A stretch of 64,000 bases of DNA from Sphaerotilus montanus (GTDB taxonomy: Bacteria > Pseudomonadota > Gammaproteobacteria > Burkholderiales > Burkholderiaceae_C): positions 2,418,001 through 2,482,000 of the forward strand of contig NZ_JACCFH010000001.1 in assembly GCF_013410775.1 (NCBI RefSeq), written 5' to 3'. A model generated the notes under the pieces. It did not search any database, had not been told where the DNA came from, and was given only the letters and a program-made list of their open reading frames with translations. Each line of letters opens with the position of its first letter. Position 1 is the stretch's first letter. Positions 19,291 through 28,727 of this stretch are shown here, in pieces. A program made the position numbers and the translations under genes.

Positions 19291-19764
19291 TCAGTCGCCG
19301 AAGAGTTTTTGTTTCAGTTCCCTGCGCTGCTGCGCTTCCAGCGACAGTGTAGCGGTCGGGCGTGCCAGCAGGCGGCCCAGGCCGATCGGTTCGCCGGTTT
19401 CATCACAGTAACCATAGTCACCGGATTCGATGCGACTCAGCGACTGGGTGATCTTCTTCAGCAGCTTGCGCTCGCGGTCACGGGTGCGCAGCTCCAGCGC
19501 GTGCTCTTCCTCGATCGTGGCGCGATCCGCCGGATCGGGGACGATGGACGTGTCCTCGCGCAGGTGCTCGGTCGTCTCGCCGGCGTTGGCCAGCAGGTCG
19601 TCCTTCTGTTTCTTCAGGCAGGCGCGGAAGAAGTCGAGCTGCTGCTCGCTCATGTACTCGCTCTCCGGCATGGCCATCAGCTCGGCGTCCGTCAGGTCGC
19701 GTCCTGCTTTGGTCTTCCAGGCGTTGGCGAGGGTCGGGTCGTTCTTGGGATCGTTCTGGGGCAT
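19291..19764 (-). CDS. dksA: RNA polymerase-binding transcription factor DksA
   Basis: Binds the secondary channel of RNA polymerase and, with ppGpp, adjusts rRNA and amino-acid promoters. At 157 residues from ATG 19764, the coiled-coil tip acidic residues are kept (Asp77 and Asp80 in PDPADRA), as is ELRTRDRERKLLKKI. The globular end has only one of the four zinc-binding cysteines of the E. coli protein: it reads GYCDETGEPIG, then ARPTATLSLEAQ. It should therefore fold without the usual Cys4 zinc site. A TTG at 19782 could add six residues. Confidence 0.95.
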   Translation of the reverse strand: MPQNDPKNDPTLANAWKTKAGRDLTDAELMAMPESEYMSEQQLDFFRACLKKQKDDLLANAGETTEHLREDTSIVPDPADRATIEEEHALELRTRDRERKLLKKITQSLSRIESGDYGYCDETGEPIGLGRLLARPTATLSLEAQQRRELKQKLFGD

Positions 19765-19902
19765 GGGAGACTCGGGTGGCAATCAAGGGTGAAATCGTGG
19801 CGGCCACCTGTCAGGGCCGATTCCGGGCGCGCGGATTGTATCCACCTCAGCCTGCCAGTGCCTGATGGGCACTGGCCAGGGTGTGACCCGATGTGCGTCG
19901 AC

Positions 19903-20964
19903 TCACACCAGGCATTGCGCCAGCCCTTGCTGGAATACGTCGCCCGGCAGGTCGATGCCGATGAACACCATCTTGCTCTGGCGTTTCTCGCCGGGCATCC
20001 ACTTCGGGCCCAGGTCGCTGCCCATCAGCTGGTGCACGCCCTGGAAGATGACCTTGCGCTCGGTGCCCTTCATGTTCAGCACGCCCTTGTAGCGCAGCAT
20101 GCGCGGGCCGTAGATCTGCACGATGGAGCCGAGGAAGTCCTCCAGCTTGGCCGGGTTGAAGGCCTTGTGCGAGCGGAAGACGAAGGACTTGACGTCGTCG
20201 TCGTGGTGATGGTGGTGCGGGTGGTCGCAGTGTTCGCCGGGGGCGTGGTCGTGACCATGGTGGTCATGGCCATGGTCGCCGTGTCCGTGGCCTTGGTCGG
20301 CGGCGGCGAGGAACTCCGGGTCGATCTCCAGCTTGGCGTTCAGGTTGAAGCCGTGCAGGTCGAACACCTGGGCGATCGGCACCTCGCCGAAGTTCACGCG
20401 GCGCTGCGGGGCGCGCGGGTTCATGTGCTTCAGGCGGTGCGACAGCGCATCGAGTGCGGCCTCGTCGACGAGGTCGGCCTTGCTGATGAAGAGCTGGTCG
20501 GCGAAGCCGATCTGGCGGCGTGCTTCCTGGCGGTCGTCGAGCTGCTTCTGGGCATGCACGGCATCGACCAGCGTCAGGATGGAGTCGAGCAGGTAGCTCT
20601 CGGCGACCTCGTCGTCCATGAAGAAGGTCTGCGCCACCGGGCCCGGATCGGCCAGCCCCGTCGTCTCGATCACGACGCGGTCGAAGGTGAGTTCGCCCTT
20701 GCGGCGCTTGGCGGCCAGGTCGGACAGCGTCGAGCGCAGATCCTCGCGGATCGTGCAGCAGACGCAGCCGTTGCTCAGCTGGATGATCTGCTCCTCGGTG
20801 TCACCGATGAGGATGTCGTTGTCGATGTTCTCTTCGCCGAACTCGTTCTCGATCACGGCGATCTTCTGGCCATGGGCTTCCGACAGGATGCGCTTGAGCA
20901 GCGTCGTCTTGCCCGAGCCGAGAAAGCCGGTGAGGATGGTGGCGGGGATGAGGCCTGTGGACAT
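19903..20964 (-). CDS. CobW/ZNG-type metallochaperone GTPase
   Basis: G3E-family GTPase of 353 residues thought to deliver zinc or another metal to client enzymes. Walker A is GFLGSGKTTLL near residue 17. The metal-binding motif CVCC is at about residue 68. A loop of alternating His, Gly and Asp (GHGHGDHGHDHHGHDHAPGE and on to HHHHHDDD) lies before the C-terminal CobW domain. It is transcribed divergently from corC; the spacer shows no obvious Zur-type palindrome. The metal is not determined by sequence. Confidence 0.93.
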   Translation of the reverse strand: MSTGLIPATILTGFLGSGKTTLLKRILSEAHGQKIAVIENEFGEENIDNDILIGDTEEQIIQLSNGCVCCTIREDLRSTLSDLAAKRRKGELTFDRVVIETTGLADPGPVAQTFFMDDEVAESYLLDSILTLVDAVHAQKQLDDRQEARRQIGFADQLFISKADLVDEAALDALSHRLKHMNPRAPQRRVNFGEVPIAQVFDLHGFNLNAKLEIDPEFLAAADQGHGHGDHGHDHHGHDHAPGEHCDHPHHHHHDDDVKSFVFRSHKAFNPAKLEDFLGSIVQIYGPRMLRYKGVLNMKGTERKVIFQGVHQLMGSDLGPKWMPGEKRQSKMVFIGIDLPGDVFQQGLAQCLV

Positions 20965-21146
20965 GGGTGAGCGCGGAATGGTGGGCGAGAGGCAAGGGGG
21001 TAAAAACGGATTGTCGAATGTCTGTCAAGCCCCTGGGTGTGTCAAGGCATCCGTGGCCCCCGCTGCTGCGGCTCCGGACCTGCCCGGATCCTCGGTGTCA
21101 CCGTCATCGGGTATTCTCGCCACATGACCACTACCGGCACCTGACC

Positions 21147-22034
21147 GTGTCCGAACCCCAGCAGAGTTACCGTTCCGGCCGTGAGCCCGGACGGGTTGCT
21201 CAACAGGATCACCGCACGTTGTTCGAGCGGGTGATCGAATTCATCTCGCCGGGCCCTGACTCGCGCGACGAACTCATGGAGACGCTGGCCGACGCCGAAA
21301 AGCGCGAGCTGATCGACCCGGAATCGCGCTCGATGCTCGAAGGCGTGCTGCGCATGGCCGACCTGACGGCCGGTGACGCGCTGGTGGCGGCGCCCCGGAT
21401 GGACCTGCTCGACATCGCCTCGACCTACGACGAGGTGCTCGCCACCGTCATCGACACCGGGCACTCCCGGTTCCCGGTGTTCGAGGGCGAGCGCGACAAC
21501 ATCATCGGCGTGCTGATGTCCAAGGACCTGCTCAAGGTCCAGCGCTCGCCGGACCTGCACCTGCGCACGCTGCTGCGGCCGGCGCTGTTCGTGCCCGAGT
21601 CGAAGGGCCTGAACGAGCTGCTGCGCGACTTCCGCTCCAACCGCAACCACCTGGCCATCGTCATCGACGAGTTTGGCGCGCTCGCCGGCCTGATCACGAT
21701 CGAGGACGTGCTGGAGGAGATCGTCGGCGAGATCGAGGACGAGTTCGACGACAAGGTCAACGAATCCGGTCTCTACACGCTGGCCGATGGCAGCTGCCGG
21801 GTGCCGGGGGATGCGTCGATCGAGGCCATCAACGCCCACTTCGCGATCGACCTGGCCGAGGAGGGCATCGAGACCATCGGCGGACTGGTCGCGCACCGCA
21901 ACGGCCGGGTGCCGCGGCGTGGCGAGATCGTGGATGTCGGGCCGCTGCGCTTCTCGGTGATGCTGACCCGGGGCGGGGCGGTGCGCTGGTTCAAGGTGGT
22001 GCGCCTGTCGCTGGACGAGATGGCCGGTGGCTGA
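21147..22034 (+). CDS. corC: CorC/HlyC-family CBS protein
   Basis: Two CBS domains (about residues 65-185) followed by the transporter-associated CorC_HlyC domain (about 200-290), 295 residues. Family members are linked to magnesium/cobalt efflux and membrane-protein support. There are no membrane segments, so this is the short cytosolic form. The start is taken as GTG 21147 (VSEPQQSYRS), which matches relatives; upstream in-frame sequence is Cys/His/Pro-rich and non-coding in character. The stop overlaps the GTG start of lnt by 8 bases, so the two are translationally coupled. Confidence 0.9.
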   Translation: MSEPQQSYRSGREPGRVAQQDHRTLFERVIEFISPGPDSRDELMETLADAEKRELIDPESRSMLEGVLRMADLTAGDALVAAPRMDLLDIASTYDEVLATVIDTGHSRFPVFEGERDNIIGVLMSKDLLKVQRSPDLHLRTLLRPALFVPESKGLNELLRDFRSNRNHLAIVIDEFGALAGLITIEDVLEEIVGEIEDEFDDKVNESGLYTLADGSCRVPGDASIEAINAHFAIDLAEEGIETIGGLVAHRNGRVPRRGEIVDVGPLRFSVMLTRGGAVRWFKVVRLSLDEMAGG

Positions 22035-23556
22035 GGCGGCGGCTGCGCGCAGGCGCCTGTTTGCACTGGTGGCGCTTGCTCTGCTTGCCGGCGGCGCGCA
22101 TGCCTGGTCGATGGCGCCGGTTGCGCGAGGATGGCTGCAACTGCTGTCAGTTGCTGCGCTGCTTGCCTTGGCTTGTGCGGTGCCGCCACCACGGGCCTGG
22201 CTGGTGGGCGGTGCCTTCGGGCTGGGGTGGCTGGGCGGCACGTTCTGGTGGCTGTTCATCAGCATGTACCGTTACGGGCACCTGCCGGCCTGGCTGGCGG
22301 CACTGGCCGTCGCGCTGCTGGCCGCCTTGCTGTCGGTCTATCTGGCGCTGGCCGTGGCGCTGTTCGTGCGCTGGAAACGCGACCAGCTCGGCCCCGACCT
22401 CCTGCTGTGGGGGGGGCTGTGGCTGCTGGCCGAACTGGCGCGGGCGCAGCTCTTCACCGGGTTTCCGTGGGGCGCGGCTGGTTACGCACATGTGGATGGG
22501 CCGCTGGTGGCGCTGGCGCCCTGGGTCGGCGTGTACGGCATCGGGGCGGTGGCCGCGGGGCTGGGCCTGCTGGTGCAACGGGGTCTGGCGATGCCCGGTG
22601 TGCTTCCGCGGCTCGGCGCGTTGGCGGTCACGGGCGCGCTCGTGCTGCTGCCGACCTGGACGGGCGGCGACTTCACCCGTGCCCGCTCGGTCCTGTCGGT
22701 GACGCTGCTGCAGGGCAATGTGCCGCAGGACGAGAAGTTCGAGTTCAGCCGCCTGCCCGACACGCTGGACTGGCACATCAAGGCGCTGCTGGCCTCCAGG
22801 GCCGATCTGGTGATCGCGCCCGAAACGGCCATCCCGCTGCTGCCGGCGCAGTTGCCGCCGGGCCTGTGGGAGGGGCTGCAGAACCACTTCGCGCAGGGCC
22901 GCACCTGGGGGCTGGTCGGTGTGCCGCTGGGCGATGCGGAACAGGGCTACACCAACTCCGTGGCCGGATTCAGTGCCGGGGCCGCAGCCAGAGCGCCTGT
23001 CTACCGCTACGACAAGCACCACCTCGTGCCCTTCGGCGAGTTCATCCCGCCGGGCTTCCGCTGGTTCGTGGACATGATGCAGATGCCGCTGGGGGACTTT
23101 GCCCGCGGCCCGCTGGTGGCTCCATCGTTCGCGGTGGGGTCCGAGCGGGTGGGGCCGAACATCTGCTACGAGGATCTGTTCGGCGAGGAACTGGCGGCGC
23201 GGTTCGTGGATGTGGCAACGGCGCCGACCGTGCTGGCCAACGTCAGCAACATCGGCTGGTTCGGCGAGTCGGTCGCGGTGGACCAGCACCTGCTGATCTC
23301 GCGCATGCGCACGCTGGAGCTGCAGCGGCCGATGGTGCGCGCCACCAACACGGGCGCCACGGTGGCGATCGACCACCGCGGCGTGGTGACGCACCGGCTG
23401 GCGCCGCATGTGCGCGGCGTGCTGGAGGCGCAGGTGCAAGGCCGTGAAGGCACGACGCCGTTCGCCTGGTGGGCGGGACGGTTCGGGCTGTGGCCACTGT
23501 GGGCGCTGGCCCTGGGCGCTGTCGCCGTGGTCGCGCGCCGCCGGACGTCGAACTGA
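22027..23556 (+). CDS. lnt: Apolipoprotein N-acyltransferase
   Basis: Inner-membrane enzyme that adds the third acyl chain to lipoproteins, 509 residues. Six or so membrane segments fill residues 10-210, then a periplasmic nitrilase-like domain, then a last membrane helix near the C-terminus. The catalytic triad is visible as Glu266 (APETAIP), Lys330 (DKHHLVPFGEF) and Cys380 (NICYEDLFG). It begins at GTG 22027 inside the corC stop region. corC-lnt is a widespread gene pair. Confidence 0.95.
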   Translation: MAEAAAARRRLFALVALALLAGGAHAWSMAPVARGWLQLLSVAALLALACAVPPPRAWLVGGAFGLGWLGGTFWWLFISMYRYGHLPAWLAALAVALLAALLSVYLALAVALFVRWKRDQLGPDLLLWGGLWLLAELARAQLFTGFPWGAAGYAHVDGPLVALAPWVGVYGIGAVAAGLGLLVQRGLAMPGVLPRLGALAVTGALVLLPTWTGGDFTRARSVLSVTLLQGNVPQDEKFEFSRLPDTLDWHIKALLASRADLVIAPETAIPLLPAQLPPGLWEGLQNHFAQGRTWGLVGVPLGDAEQGYTNSVAGFSAGAAARAPVYRYDKHHLVPFGEFIPPGFRWFVDMMQMPLGDFARGPLVAPSFAVGSERVGPNICYEDLFGEELAARFVDVATAPTVLANVSNIGWFGESVAVDQHLLISRMRTLELQRPMVRATNTGATVAIDHRGVVTHRLAPHVRGVLEAQVQGREGTTPFAWWAGRFGLWPLWALALGAVAVVARRRTSN

Positions 23557-23583
23557 CCCTGCCGCGTCCAGCGTGCGGGTGGA

Positions 23584-24714
23584 TCAGCGCGCTGCGGGCG
23601 GACTCTGTGTCCACCGCCGTGCGGCTGCTTCCACCACTTCCGACAACTGTGCATCCTGCGCCCGCTGCCGCCGCAGCCACTGCGCATCATTGCCTTCGCC
23701 GAGCGACTCGCGCAGCAGCTGGCACGCCTCCCACGACTTCAGATCGACCGCGTGGGTCTCCACCCGCGCCAGCGTGCGCACGATGTCGTCGCGCAGCTTG
23801 CCGCGTGCCTTGGTCTGCGGATTGACGATATCGCCCTGCAGCCCGAAGCGGCAGGCCTGGAAGCGGTTGTAGGTGTAGACGAGGTAGTCGTCCTCGACCG
23901 GCTCGAATGGCCGCTCCTCGATCAGGTAGCGGCAGATCGCCTGCAGGTAACACGCCAGTGCCGCCGCCTTCTCCACCGTCAGCGGCGTGTCGCACACGCG
24001 CAGTTCGATCGTGCCGTACTCGGGCTTGGGGCGGATGTCCCAGTAGAAGTCCTTCATCGACTGCACGACGCCGGTGGCGGTCATCTTGTCGAAGTACGCA
24101 CCGAACTCGTCCCAGCTCCGCACGAACGGCGCCCGCCCCGACAGCGGAAACGCGAACACCGAGTTCAGCCGTGCCGAGTCGAAGCCGGTGTCGTGCCCCT
24201 GCACGAAGGGCGACGAGGCCGACAGCGCGATGAAGTGCGGGACATACCTGGAGAGCGCGTGCAGCAGCCACAGCGCGTCGTCGCCGTTCGGGCAGCCGAC
24301 GTGGACGTGCTGGCCGAAGACGGTGAACTGCTTGGCGAGGTAGCCGTAGAGGTCGCTGATGTAGTGGAAGCGCTCGCCGGGGTAGATCTGCTGCTCGCTC
24401 CAGTGCTGGAAGGCGTGGGTGCCACCGCCGGCGATCTCGATGTTCAGGCGCCGCGCCGCGCGCACGAGCTGGTCGCGCATGTCGCGCAGCTCGGCCACCA
24501 GCGGGCCGTGTTCGCGCTGGATCGAGGTGCCGATCTCGATCATCGAGCGCGTGATCTCGGGCTTGATGTCCCAGGCGCCGGTGTGGCGGGCGGTCTCGCG
24601 CAGCAGGTCCTGGGCCTGCGGGATCAGGTCGTGGTCGTGCGTGGAGATGAGCTGCAGCTCCAGCTCGACACCGATGGTCAGCGACTCGGAGGTGGTGAAG
24701 TCCTGCAAAGACAT
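23584..24714 (-). CDS. ybdK: YbdK-type carboxylate-amine ligase (GCS2 family)
   Basis: Glutamate-cysteine-ligase-like ATP-grasp-related enzyme of 376 residues. The opening [12 protein letters not shown], the conserved GQHVHVG and the ending region RACRFGL-type segment ([13 protein letters not shown]) identify the GCS2 family. E. coli YbdK has only weak gamma-glutamylcysteine synthetase activity, so the physiological substrate is open. A GGAA site precedes ATG 24714. It lies 30 bases downstream of the antiporter gene on the same strand, probably in one operon. Confidence 0.9.
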   Translation of the reverse strand: MSLQDFTTSESLTIGVELELQLISTHDHDLIPQAQDLLRETARHTGAWDIKPEITRSMIEIGTSIQREHGPLVAELRDMRDQLVRAARRLNIEIAGGGTHAFQHWSEQQIYPGERFHYISDLYGYLAKQFTVFGQHVHVGCPNGDDALWLLHALSRYVPHFIALSASSPFVQGHDTGFDSARLNSVFAFPLSGRAPFVRSWDEFGAYFDKMTATGVVQSMKDFYWDIRPKPEYGTIELRVCDTPLTVEKAAALACYLQAICRYLIEERPFEPVEDDYLVYTYNRFQACRFGLQGDIVNPQTKARGKLRDDIVRTLARVETHAVDLKSWEACQLLRESLGEGNDAQWLRRQRAQDAQLSEVVEAAARRWTQSPPAAR

Positions 24715-24744
24715 GGGCGGGTTCCTCGGGGCGTGCGGTGGGCG

Positions 24745-26055
24745 TCAGCGGGACGGGGGCGTGCAGGTTTCGCGCGCGACCGTGCACAGGCCGAGCTGCA
24801 GCCAGACCGGCCCGCTCAGCTGCATCAGCGTCAGCGCGATCAGCAGCGCCTGCAGCAGGGTCGATTCCGGCAGCGGCAGTGCGCTCGGCCAGCCCAGCGT
24901 GTTGCCGGTCAGCAGCACCGTCAGGCTGGAGGCCGGCTGCAGCGCCAGACCCAGTCCGAGTGCCTGCCGCCAGCCCAGGCCGCTGGGCCGCGCCAGCAGG
25001 AGCACCGTGCCGGTCTTGGCGAGAAAGCGCGCGCCGATGATGGCGGCGACCAGCGGCAGCAGGTCGACCAGACCCTCCAGCGTGGACAGCAGCCCCAGCG
25101 TCACCAGCAGCAGCAGCGTCAGCGCCGCGCCGCCGCTGCCGAGCTGCGGCTCGACCTGCAGCCGGTGGCCCATCCGGCTGCGGGCCACCATGCCGGCGAT
25201 GAGCAGGGCCAGCAGCGGCGAGAAGGTGTACTGCGCGGCCAGCATCGCGGCCAGCACCACCAGCGCGAGCTGCAGTGCCGCCAGCCCGCTGCCGTGGATC
25301 TGCCGACTCAGCCGCTCCAGCAGCAGACCGCTGACGGCGCCCAGCAAGTAGGAGCCGCACAGCGTGTAGAGCGCGCCGGCCAGGGCCGGCTGCCATTCGA
25401 AACCGCCGGAATCCAGCGTTGTCAGCACCCGCCACCCGGTCAGCGCCAGCACGGCGCAGACGGTGTTCACCGCCGTCATCATCAGCAGCCGCTCGCTGAC
25501 CTGACCGCGCGGCTTCAGTTCGTTGAGCACGGTCATGGTGATCACCGGCGAGCTGGCCATCGCCACCGCACCGGCCAGTGCCGCCGACGACAGCGAGACG
25601 TCCAGCCACACCAGCACCGCGGTGACGGCCACGCCGGTGACCAGCGCCTCGGCCAGGCACTTGACGGTCAGCCACGGGTTGTCGATCAGCCAGCGTGGCC
25701 GGATGCGGCTGCCCAGCTCGAACACCAGCAGGCCGACGGCCAGATCGAGCAGCGGCTTCCACGGGTCCAGCTCGGCGCGCACCACCAGACTCAGTGCCAG
25801 CGGACTGGCGAGGGCGCCGACCAGCATCGCGCCCAGCGCGCGCGGCAAGCGTGTCATGCGGTGCACGGCCTCGCCGGCCAGCAGCGCGACGATCATCAGC
25901 ACCGCCAGTCCCATGATCGGATCCGCGCCGCGCAGGGCCTCGATCGGCCAGTGCGCCAGTTCGCTGCCCAGGGTGCCGAGGTTGCCCAGGCCGAACCCGC
26001 CAGCGCTGCCGGAGGTCAGCAGGTCCAGGGGAAATGACACATCGGTCTTGCTCAC
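24745..26055 (-). CDS. Cation/proton antiporter (CPA2-like)
   Basis: Polytopic inner-membrane protein, 436 residues, about twelve hydrophobic segments. Conserved features include LLDLAVGLLVFELGSRI and GAVAMASSPVITMTVLNEL, typical of sodium/hydrogen-exchanger family unwound helices. There is no cytosolic regulatory (TrkA-N) domain. It is first in a two-gene minus-strand operon with the ybdK-like gene. A perfect 8-2-8 palindrome lies 66 bases upstream of its start. The transported ion cannot be told from sequence. Confidence 0.85.
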   Translation of the reverse strand: MSKTDVSFPLDLLTSGSAGGFGLGNLGTLGSELAHWPIEALRGADPIMGLAVLMIVALLAGEAVHRMTRLPRALGAMLVGALASPLALSLVVRAELDPWKPLLDLAVGLLVFELGSRIRPRWLIDNPWLTVKCLAEALVTGVAVTAVLVWLDVSLSSAALAGAVAMASSPVITMTVLNELKPRGQVSERLLMMTAVNTVCAVLALTGWRVLTTLDSGGFEWQPALAGALYTLCGSYLLGAVSGLLLERLSRQIHGSGLAALQLALVVLAAMLAAQYTFSPLLALLIAGMVARSRMGHRLQVEPQLGSGGAALTLLLLVTLGLLSTLEGLVDLLPLVAAIIGARFLAKTGTVLLLARPSGLGWRQALGLGLALQPASSLTVLLTGNTLGWPSALPLPESTLLQALLIALTLMQLSGPVWLQLGLCTVARETCTPPSR

Positions 26056-26120
26056 ATCCGGTCTCCTCGGGGCCGCTGGTCAAGGGGCTTGGTAGTTGGT
26101 TACACGCGGTACATTTGCGA

Positions 26121-26138
26121 CATATTTCACGAAATATG
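26121..26138. promoter_or_regulatory. Perfect 8-2-8 palindrome in divergent spacer
   Basis: CATATTTC-AC-GAAATATG lies in the 224-base spacer between the antiporter gene (minus) and the ABC-F gene (plus). It is 66 bases upstream of the antiporter start. It is AT-rich in a GC-rich setting, which suits a dimeric repressor site. The regulator is unknown. Confidence 0.6.
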
Positions 26139-26279
26139 ACGTGTCTGGTCGCAGTGTACCGACCGGCCGCGCCGGCACGGTAACAACGTGATGTGACGTG
26201 CGTGGGTCGCCCGCACACGGTGATCCCGGCCGCCGGACGCCCGGGGCCGATAATGGTCGATTCTTGTCAGAACTCCCCC

Positions 26280-28166
26280 ATGGCCCTCCTTACCCTTCTT
26301 GACGCCAGCCTCGCCTACGGTCACGTGGCGCTGCTCGACCACGCTGCGATGTCGCTGGAGGCTGGCGAACGCATCGGCCTCATCGGACGCAACGGCACCG
26401 GCAAGTCGTCGCTGCTGAAAATCCTCGCCGGCCTGGAGCTGCCCGACGACGGCACGCTGCAGGTGCAGGCCAATGTGCGCCGCTACTACGTGCCGCAGGA
26501 GCCGCAGTTCGAGCCGGGCATCAGCGTGTTCGACGCGGTCAGCGTGGGCGTGGCCGAAGCCAGGTCGCTGCGCGAGCGCTACGAGGCCCACGCCGAGGGC
26601 GATGACCTGGATGCGCTGCAGAGCCAGATCGAGGCGGTCGATGGCTGGACCTGGGAGCAGCGGGTGGACGAGACACTGGAGCGGCTGAAGCTCCGGGCGG
26701 ACCAGCAGGTCGACGCCTTGTCCGGCGGCCTGCGCAAGCGGGTGGCGCTGGCGCAGGCGCTGGTGGCCGCACCCGACGTGCTGCTGCTGGACGAGCCGAC
26801 CAACCACCTGGACCTGGAATCCATCATCTGGCTGCAGGACCTGCTGATCTCGTTCCGCGGCGCGGTGCTGCTGATCACCCACGACCGGGCGTTTCTGGAT
26901 GCCGTCAGCACGCGCATCCTCGAACTCGACCGCGGCCAGATCCGCAGCTATCCGGGCAGCTTCACCACCTATGAAGCGACCAAGGCCCGCGAACTCGAAG
27001 ACGAGGCGCTCTTCAACGCCCGCTTCGACAAGCTGCTGGCGCAGGAAGAGGTCTGGATCCGCAAGGGGGTCGAAGCCCGCCGCACCCGCAGCGTCAGCCG
27101 CATCAACCGCCTGACGGCCCTGCGCGACCAGCGCGCCGCGCGGCGCGACGTGGTGGGCAAGGTGCGGCTCGAAGTCGATGCCAGCTCGCGCAGCGGCAAG
27201 ATCGTCGCGGAGCTGGAAGGTGCCACCAAGGCCTATGGCGACCGCACCATCGTGCGCGGCTTCACCGGCACCATCCTGCGCGGCGACAAGGTCGGTCTGA
27301 TCGGGCCGAACGGCGCCGGCAAGACGACGCTGCTGAAGATGATCCTCGGCGAACTCGCGCCCGACAGCGGCACGGTCAAGCTCGGCACGATGCTGCAGGT
27401 GGCGTACTTCGACCAGATGCGCGAGGCGCTGAACCTCGACGCCACGCTGGCCGACACCATCAGCCCGGGCAGCGAGTGGATCGAGATCGGCAACGCACGC
27501 AAGCACGTGATGAGCTACCTCGGGGACTTCCTGTTCTCGCCGGCGCGGGCGAATTCGCCGGTGCGCAGCCTCTCGGGCGGCGAGCGCAACCGGCTGCTGC
27601 TGGCGCGCCTGTTTGCGCGGCCGGCCAACGTGCTGGTGCTCGACGAGCCGACCAACGACCTCGACATCGAGACGCTGGAGCTGCTGGAAGACCTGCTGCA
27701 GAACTTCAAGGGCACCGTGTTCCTGGTGAGCCACGACCGGCGCTTCCTCGATGCGGTGGTGACCAGCACCATCGTCAGTGAAGGCGATGGCAACTGGCGC
27801 GAGTACGAAGGCAGCGTCGAGGACTGGCTGCTGCAGTCGCAGCGCGCCGCCGCGCTGGCCGCCAAGGCCGCGCGCAATGCCCCCGCACCGGCGCCGGTGA
27901 AGGCCGCGGTGGCGGCTGCGCCGGTCGCGGCGCCCGCCGTCGCCAAGCGCAAGCTCAGCTACAAGGAACAGCGCGAGCTGGACGAGCTGCCCGCCCGCCT
28001 CGCGGCCCTCGAAGCCGAACAGGCCGCGCTGAACGAGGCCCTCGCGGGCACCGCGCTGTACGCGGGGCCTGCTGACAAGGTCGCCGCCGCGCATGCGCGC
28101 CATGCGGCGATCGACGACGAGCTGCTGGTGCTGATGGAGCGCTGGGAGGCGCTCGAAGCGCGCTGA
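26280..28166 (+). CDS. uup: ABC-F family ATPase (Uup-like)
   Basis: Soluble tandem ATPase of 628 residues that acts on ribosomes rather than in transport. The first cassette has GRNGTGKSS and LLLDEPTNHLDLES; the second has GPNGAGKTT and LVLDEPTNDLDIET. A basic linker with ARRTRSVSRINRLTALRDQR lies between them. The C-terminal Ala/Pro-rich tether leads to a coiled coil (YKEQRELDELPARLAALEAE), which is the Uup hallmark. ATG 26280 is chosen because relatives start MALLTL; the frame extends upstream only through non-coding spacer. Confidence 0.93.
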   Translation: MALLTLLDASLAYGHVALLDHAAMSLEAGERIGLIGRNGTGKSSLLKILAGLELPDDGTLQVQANVRRYYVPQEPQFEPGISVFDAVSVGVAEARSLRERYEAHAEGDDLDALQSQIEAVDGWTWEQRVDETLERLKLRADQQVDALSGGLRKRVALAQALVAAPDVLLLDEPTNHLDLESIIWLQDLLISFRGAVLLITHDRAFLDAVSTRILELDRGQIRSYPGSFTTYEATKARELEDEALFNARFDKLLAQEEVWIRKGVEARRTRSVSRINRLTALRDQRAARRDVVGKVRLEVDASSRSGKIVAELEGATKAYGDRTIVRGFTGTILRGDKVGLIGPNGAGKTTLLKMILGELAPDSGTVKLGTMLQVAYFDQMREALNLDATLADTISPGSEWIEIGNARKHVMSYLGDFLFSPARANSPVRSLSGGERNRLLLARLFARPANVLVLDEPTNDLDIETLELLEDLLQNFKGTVFLVSHDRRFLDAVVTSTIVSEGDGNWREYEGSVEDWLLQSQRAAALAAKAARNAPAPAPVKAAVAAAPVAAPAVAKRKLSYKEQRELDELPARLAALEAEQAALNEALAGTALYAGPADKVAAAHARHAAIDDELLVLMERWEALEAR

Positions 28167-28187
28167 CCGTCGATCAGGCGGTTGGCC

Positions 28188-28604
28188 TCAGGCGGCCAGG
28201 GCCATCGTGCGCTGGGTCAGCGTGTGGTGCCAGTGCACGAAGGCGGTGGAGAGCATCATCGCCTCGCTGTCGGCCACGTGGCGGTCGGACTCGATCACCG
28301 TGCGGCAGATGTGCATCAGCTCGGCGCACAGGCCCGGGTGGTCGATTTCGGCCAGCAGTCCGCGGACCAGGTGCGGGTCGATGTGGCTGTTGTTCGACCA
28401 GACCATCGGCGACTGCACCAGGAGGTCTTCGCACAGGCCATGCATCACCTCGCGGAAGGCTTGCCCACTGAGGCCCAGGCGTTCGGCGACGCCGTGCAGC
28501 TCCAGTGCGTCGATCTCGACCAGACTCAGGTGTCCGTCGGCCAGCAGGGCCAGGGCGACGACACGGGCGGCGGCTTCAGGGCTGTTGCGGGGGTAGCTGC
28601 GCAT
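28188..28604 (-). CDS. TerB-like protein
   Basis: Small all-helical cytosolic protein of 138 residues. The segment VALALLADGHLSLVEIDALELHGVAERLGLS has the acidic DGxxxxxEID pattern of TerB/DjlA-type domains, which may bind divalent metal. The start is ATG 28604. It is convergent with uup (21-base gap) and divergent from the LysR-type gene. The function is unknown; a tellurite link cannot be inferred from this fold alone. Confidence 0.7.
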   Translation of the reverse strand: MRSYPRNSPEAAARVVALALLADGHLSLVEIDALELHGVAERLGLSGQAFREVMHGLCEDLLVQSPMVWSNNSHIDPHLVRGLLAEIDHPGLCAELMHICRTVIESDRHVADSEAMMLSTAFVHWHHTLTQRTMALAA

Positions 28605-28709
28605 GGAAAGGTCCTCGTGGTGGTTAGGAGAAGTCGCACCATGGCGACGCGACAGGCACAGCTTAGGTGGCGATACGCTGCGGAAAAACCAGCGAATTCC
28701 TGAATTCAA

Positions 28710-28726
28710 GTTCGTAAAATACGAAC
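28710..28726. promoter_or_regulatory. LysR-type box directly before the NhaR-like gene
   Basis: GTTCGTA-AAA-TACGAAC is a perfect 7-3-7 inverted repeat ending one base before the ATG at 28728. It contains the T-N11-A pattern of LysR-family sites. Its position suggests that the regulator blocks its own expression and may control the divergent TerB-like gene. Confidence 0.65.
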
Positions 28727-28727
28727 C

